Positions 6,364 to 9,082 of a stretch of DNA of 9,082 bases are shown here, piece after piece; the first letter of the stretch is position 1, and every line of letters starts with the position of its first letter. The stretch covers positions 1 to 9,082 of the forward strand of contig JANWKW010000108.1 in the NCBI GenBank assembly GCA_025451135.1, given 5' to 3'. The notes beneath the pieces were generated by a model that saw only the letters and a program-made list of their open reading frames with translations, ran no database searches and had not been told where the DNA came from. A program made the position numbers and the translations under genes. Source of the DNA: Vulcanimicrobiia bacterium (lineage in GTDB: Bacteria > Vulcanimicrobiota > Vulcanimicrobiia > Vulcanimicrobiales > Vulcanimicrobiaceae).

Positions 6364-6388
6364 AAGAAAAACCGGGGGGATTCCCCCG
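6364..6388 (-). terminator. Intrinsic terminator between the TPR gene and the exbB operon
   Basis: On the minus strand, CGGGGG, loop AATC, CCCCCG form a six-pair GC stem followed by G and TTTTTCTT. This is the usual stem plus U-run form. It lies about 70 bases after the TPR-gene stop and about 45 bases before exbB, so the exbB operon needs its own promoter, overlapping or just after the U-run. I could not identify that promoter with confidence. Confidence 0.7.
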
Positions 6389-6435
6389 CCCGTGAAGGCG
6401 GACCATTGGCCCACCCTCGCGGAAAGTCCTGGTCG

Positions 6436-6453
6436 CGCGGAGAGCCCTCCGCG
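6436..6453 (-). other. 7-bp hairpin just after the TPR-gene stop
   Basis: CGCGGAG, loop GGCT, CTCCGCG, five bases beyond the TAG. There is no U-run after it, so it is more likely a 3'-end stabiliser or a helper for the terminator downstream than a terminator itself. Confidence 0.4.
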
Positions 6454-6458
6454 TCCCC

Positions 6459-7781
6459 CTATTTAAGGTTGGTTTTCACGAACGATTCGACCGCCAGCGC
6501 GAGCGCCTCGTTCCCGGCCGCCCGGGCGTATTGGATGGCTTTTTGTGCGTACGAATTGGCACTGGCCTTATCGGCATCTTTCTTGCCGCCGGAGTAGTAC
6601 ATACCCGTATACGCCACGGCCTCAGCATAGTTCGCAAGCGCGTCGTCGGGCTTGATCGCGATGGCCTTGTCGGCATAGGCCTTGACCTTGGCATAGTCGG
6701 GTTTGGCCTCCGACTGCAAGGTGAACGCGGCTTCGGCGTCGGCCGTGACCGCGACGTCCGGATCGCCTGCGGCGGCCGCCTTGTCGTAGAGGGCTGCGGC
6801 GGCGTCGTAGTTCTTGGCGGTGCGCTGGGCGCGGGCTTGTTCGAGGAAGGCGCTGCCCAGCACGCGTCCCGGGATGGTCGAGGTCGGATCCAGCGCCTTG
6901 ATCTCGGTCGCGACGATCTGGGCGTTGGCCGTATCGCCGCTCTTCTGGTAAGCCGAGAGCAGCGCCGAATCGAGGTTGATCTTCGATTTCAGATCGGTCG
7001 TCTTCAAGGCGAACGCCTGGTCGCGAGCGTTCTTGAGCGAGACGACCGCGTCGGCGATCTTGCCGGGCACGTTGAGCTGGGCGACGCCCAGGGCGAAGAG
7101 CGAGTTCGTGCCCTTGTCCATGGCGTAGGCCTTGGTGGCGTACGAGAGCGCCAGGTTGGGGTTGGTCGCGGCCAGACCGACGGCCGCGCTCGCGAACGCC
7201 TGGGCGGCCACGATCTGATACTTCTTATCGATGCTCGCGACCGCGGCGAAGGCAGACGCCGACCCCGGATTGTCGCCGGCGTAGTAATCGGCCAGGCCCA
7301 ACAGGATGCGGCCCTGCGGGTCGCCCGGGTTGCTCAGCACGTAGGCGGTAGCCTTGGTCTTGGCCATCGGATAGTTGCCCGAGCGGATCATGGCGCGGAC
7401 CTGTCCGAGCGCTCCGCTGTCCGAGGTCGCCGCAGCCACGCCCTTCGCGGTGAATTTGAGGGTGTAATCGTAGAACGAGACGACCGCCTTGGGGCCGCGA
7501 TGGGCGGGACGATAGGTCGCGGTCTGGGCGAGTTCCATCGCCGCGGCGTTGTCGGCCGGATTGGTCGACTTGATGACCTTGATGGCCTTGTGCGATCCGT
7601 CCGGGTTGACCTGGACCTGCACGATGACGATGCCCTTCCCGCCGATCGGCTGGGACGTCGTGCCGGCCGCCAAGCGCTTCGCCGGGCTGAACTCGTTCGC
7701 ATACTGGGCTTGCGCCGGCGCGAACGACAGGGCGAACGCGACGATGCCGGCCGCTACGGCGACCCGGGAACTGCGATTCAT
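6459..7781 (-). CDS. Secreted periplasmic protein: TonB-like domain plus TPR-like repeats
   Basis: This is a 440-residue protein. The signal peptide is clear: MNRSSR, a hydrophobic core to about residue 21, then APAQA with cleavage near 25-26. Residues 45-112 resemble a TonB C-terminal domain: IVIVQVQVNPDG, a helix AAAMELAQTATY, RPAHRG and a final YDYTLKF. No membrane anchor or proline linker precedes it. Residues 123-440 are alpha-helical with TPR-like alternation, for example NYDAAAALYDKAAAAGDPD and AYADKAIAIKPDDALANYAEA. The mature protein has no cysteine, unlike both TonB proteins nearby. I chose ATG 7781 because GAGGT lies five bases upstream; an ATG at 7805 has no such box and would extend the signal peptide. 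It is probably periplasmic and may partner with the Ton proteins encoded next to it. I know no precise name for this architecture. Confidence 0.85.
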   Translation of the reverse strand: MNRSSRVAVAAGIVAFALSFAPAQAQYANEFSPAKRLAAGTTSQPIGGKGIVIVQVQVNPDGSHKAIKVIKSTNPADNAAAMELAQTATYRPAHRGPKAVVSFYDYTLKFTAKGVAAATSDSGALGQVRAMIRSGNYPMAKTKATAYVLSNPGDPQGRILLGLADYYAGDNPGSASAFAAVASIDKKYQIVAAQAFASAAVGLAATNPNLALSYATKAYAMDKGTNSLFALGVAQLNVPGKIADAVVSLKNARDQAFALKTTDLKSKINLDSALLSAYQKSGDTANAQIVATEIKALDPTSTIPGRVLGSAFLEQARAQRTAKNYDAAAALYDKAAAAGDPDVAVTADAEAAFTLQSEAKPDYAKVKAYADKAIAIKPDDALANYAEAVAYTGMYYSGGKKDADKASANSYAQKAIQYARAAGNEALALAVESFVKTNLK

Positions 7782-7786
7782 CTGAT

Positions 7787-7791
7787 ACCTC
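7787..7791 (-). promoter_or_regulatory. Ribosome binding site deciding the start of the TPR protein
   Basis: GAGGT on the minus strand, five bases before the ATG at 7781. It favours this start over the in-frame ATG eight codons upstream. Confidence 0.6.
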
Positions 7792-7822
7792 GTGGACGTG
7801 TGCATGTACTACAAGAACGTAC

Positions 7823-7851
7823 GTTATACCCGAAATGTGGTCTTCTACCAG
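7823..7851 (-). promoter_or_regulatory. Candidate promoter of the TPR-protein gene
   Basis: On the minus strand, TATAAC (7823-7828) matches the -10 consensus at five of six positions. A weak -35, CTGGTA (7846-7851, three of six), lies 17 bases upstream. It is placed about 40 bases before the start codon. The local sequence is more AT-rich than its surroundings. The spacing is ideal, but the -35 is poor, suggesting an activated promoter or a different sigma factor. Confidence 0.45.
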
Positions 7852-7859
7852 AAATCCGC

Positions 7860-7889
7860 CCGAGCCCGCCGCTTTCTGCGGCCGAGCCC
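7860..7889 (-). repeat. Two 8-bp direct repeats around a short hairpin, upstream of the TPR promoter
   Basis: GGGCTCGG occurs twice on the minus strand (7882-7889 and 7860-7867), 22 bases apart, about two helix turns. Between them is a five-pair hairpin, GCCGC AGAAA GCGGC (7868-7882), which shares one base with the upstream copy. The repeats lie just upstream of the candidate -35, where an activator could bind. Chance is possible at this GC content. Confidence 0.35.
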
Positions 7890-7945
7890 TCGGTTCCACC
7901 AAACGCCCCACGCCGGTGGCGCGTGACGGATATCCGCGAAGGCCG

Positions 7946-8674
7946 TCAGTCCTCGACGCTCGCGGGATCGGAAGCGGCGCGCAACGCCGAGACTTCGCGC
8001 TCCGTCAGCACCCGCGAGAGGCCGGGCGGCAGCGTGCCCATCTTGAGCGGACCGAAGCTGGTCCGTTCCAGCGCGAGCACCGGGTGGCCGAGCGCTTCGA
8101 ACATCTTGCGGACCTGTCGGTTGCGGCCCTCGTGCAGCGAGATGTCGACGACGGTGTTGTACGCGCGCGTCGCGATCACCGCGAGCTTGGCGCCCGCGGC
8201 GCGGACGTCCGAGGTGCGGACGCCTTCGAGGATCTTCTTCACGTCGGACTGCAGGAGCTTGCCCTTGACGACGGCCCGATACGTCTTCTCGACGCCGTAG
8301 CTCGGATGCAGCAGACGATTGGCGAGATCCCCGTCGTCGGTCATCAGCAGCAAGCCGGACGAATCGTAGTCGAGCCGGCCGACCGGCACCACGCGCGGCG
8401 TACCTTTGGGAACGAGTTCGGCGACCGTGCGACGGCCCTCGGGGTCGCGCATGGTGGTCATCATCGCGACCGGCTTGTGGACGAGCAGATAGGTGAAGTG
8501 TTTGGCCGGCATCACGCGCTTGTGATCGACCTCGACCTCGGCGCCGTCGGCCACGATCGTGCCGAGCTCCTTGACGACCTTGCCGTCGATCCGCACCCGC
8601 CCGCGCACGATCAACTCCTCGACCGCCCGCCGAGAAGCCACGCCCGCGTGAGCGAGATACTTATTGAGTCTCAC
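7946..8674 (-). CDS. rluB: rRNA pseudouridine synthase, RsuA/RluB family
   Basis: The enzyme turns a specific uridine of ribosomal RNA into pseudouridine. At 242 residues it has the complete family plan. An S4 RNA-binding domain (1-60) starts with RLNKYLAHAGVASRR. The catalytic domain (about 61-225) has GRLDYDSSGLLLMTDDGDL (99-117), with catalytic Asp102, and a later motif, EGRNRQVRKMFEALGHPVL (182-200). The rRNA position cannot be told from sequence alone; rluB (23S) is the common annotation for this type in non-enteric bacteria, but rsuA remains possible. The start is GTG at 8674, fixed by the family N-terminus. Only AAGG directly abutting it resembles a Shine-Dalgarno, and that comes from the inverted repeat next to the gene. 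Rho lies upstream on the same strand. Confidence 0.93.
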   Translation of the reverse strand: MRLNKYLAHAGVASRRAVEELIVRGRVRIDGKVVKELGTIVADGAEVEVDHKRVMPAKHFTYLLVHKPVAMMTTMRDPEGRRTVAELVPKGTPRVVPVGRLDYDSSGLLLMTDDGDLANRLLHPSYGVEKTYRAVVKGKLLQSDVKKILEGVRTSDVRAAGAKLAVIATRAYNTVVDISLHEGRNRQVRKMFEALGHPVLALERTSFGPLKMGTLPPGLSRVLTEREVSALRAASDPASVED

Positions 8675-8677
8675 GCC

Positions 8678-8783
8678 TTGTCATCCCGAGCGTAACGAGC
8701 GCAGCGAGTATAGTCGAGGGACCGATGAACGCACGGCTCTCGATGCGTCCCTCGACTACGCTTCGCTACGCTCGGGATGACAA
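8678..8783. repeat. Long imperfect inverted repeat (GTCATCCCGAGCG type) between rho and rluB
   Basis: The left arm (8678-8722) and right arm (8747-8783) share 17 identical outer bases (TTGTCATCCCGAGCGTA) and 12 identical inner bases (TAGTCGAGGGAC). The middles differ, and the left arm is eight bases longer. The loop is 24 bases. Sequences of this GTCATCCCGAGCG type are known as dispersed, non-coding repeats in many soil and environmental bacteria. The element fills nearly all of the 117-base gap: it begins seven bases after the rho stop and ends three bases before the rluB start codon. It could fold into a large hairpin in RNA. Only one copy is in this window, so dispersal is from general knowledge. 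Confidence 0.8.
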
Positions 8784-8790
8784 AGAGCAA

Positions 8791-9082
8791 CTAGTCGCCG
8801 CCGCCGCGCATCTGCATCGCGTCCTTGGTGACGCTCTGCAAGAACTCTTCGTTCGTGCGGGTCTGGGCCATCTTGCCGAGGATCATCTCGGTGATGTCGC
8901 CCGTGTTGAGGGCGGCGCTGACGCGACGCAGCATCCAGATCTTGCGCATCTCGTCGGGCGAGAGCAGCAGCTCTTCGTGACGCGTTCCCGAGCGTTTGAT
9001 ATCGACGGCCGGGAAGACGCGCGACTCCGCGAGTTTGCGCGTGAGGTTGAGTTCCAGGGTGCCGGTACCCTTGAACTCTTCG
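8791..9082 (-). CDS. rho: Transcription termination factor Rho, C-terminal part (5' end outside the window)
   Basis: The last 96 residues of Rho, the hexameric RNA-dependent ATPase that ends transcription, are present and the frame is open to the window edge. EEFKGTGTLELNL opens the fragment and closely follows E. coli Rho. KLAESRVFPAVD is the conserved R-loop region, and KRSGTRHEELLL contains the arginine finger (SGTR). The C-terminal helices follow (MRKIWMLRR and later AQTRTNEEFLQSV). The extra ending MRGGGD is short and glycine-rich. The P-loop and RNA-binding domains would be beyond the right edge. The stop is TAG at 8791-8793, with the inverted repeat beginning seven bases later. Confidence 0.97.
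   Translation of the reverse strand, partial: EEFKGTGTLELNLTRKLAESRVFPAVDIKRSGTRHEELLLSPDEMRKIWMLRRVSAALNTGDITEMILGKMAQTRTNEEFLQSVTKDAMQMRGGGD

Noticed and set aside
7782..7805. Upstream ATG as start of the TPR protein
   Set aside because: No Shine-Dalgarno before it, and it would place polar residues before a signal peptide that is complete from the ATG at 7781, which has GAGGT.
6531..8300. Open frame of 589 codons on the + strand opposite the TPR and rluB genes
   Set aside because: The product is Gly/Arg/Val-rich without domain features, and both opposite-strand genes are secure.
8678..8783. Insertion sequence or CRISPR origin for the inverted repeat
   Set aside because: No transposase, no target duplication seen and no repeat-spacer periodicity; it fits a non-coding palindromic repeat.

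Overview
The window is about 9.1 kb of GC-rich bacterial DNA, tightly packed with twelve protein genes and no RNA gene, IS element or CRISPR array. TonB/ExbB/ExbD proteins and a signal-peptide-bearing periplasmic protein point to a Gram-negative (diderm) cell. The C-terminal pattern of the TonB proteins (a Y-x-PA/AK, Cys, V, Y-x-F series) and the frequent GTG starts (6 of 11 visible) remind me of Candidatus Eremiobacterota/Vulcanimicrobiota (WPS-2) genomes. That assignment is an impression and was not tested.

Left part (1-1840, + strand): two genes overlap by four bases (ATGA). The first is the C-terminal part of a protein whose N-terminus lies outside the window. It carries two HD-GYP-like halves in which the histidine ligands are replaced. 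The second resembles a D12-class DNA adenine methyltransferase, but its catalytic DPPY motif reads APPA. The pair looks like two pseudo-enzymes translated together, and it is the most unusual part of the window.

Middle (1857-3383): on the minus strand, undecaprenyl-diphosphatase (uppP) is followed one base later by a 63-residue, two-helix membrane protein. Divergent from uppP is a small PilZ-domain protein with an altered second motif. Its stop lies six bases from the stop of the Ton operon.

Right-centre (3390-7781, minus strand): a Ton-type energy-transduction cluster. A periplasmic protein with a TonB-like domain plus TPR-like helices comes first, with its own promoter candidate and an intrinsic terminator. 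The operon follows as exbB, exbD, exbD, tonB and a second, shorter tonB. ExbB and ExbD would form the inner-membrane proton channel and the TonB proteins would carry the energy to outer-membrane partners. No receptor or transported substrate is encoded here.

Right end (7946-9082, minus strand): an RsuA/RluB-family pseudouridine synthase and, upstream of it, the C-terminal 96 residues of transcription terminator Rho. Nearly the whole 117-base gap between them is a long imperfect inverted repeat of the GTCATCCCGAGCG type. Its left arm ends three bases before the rluB-like start codon. No stretch above 300 bases lacks a gene.
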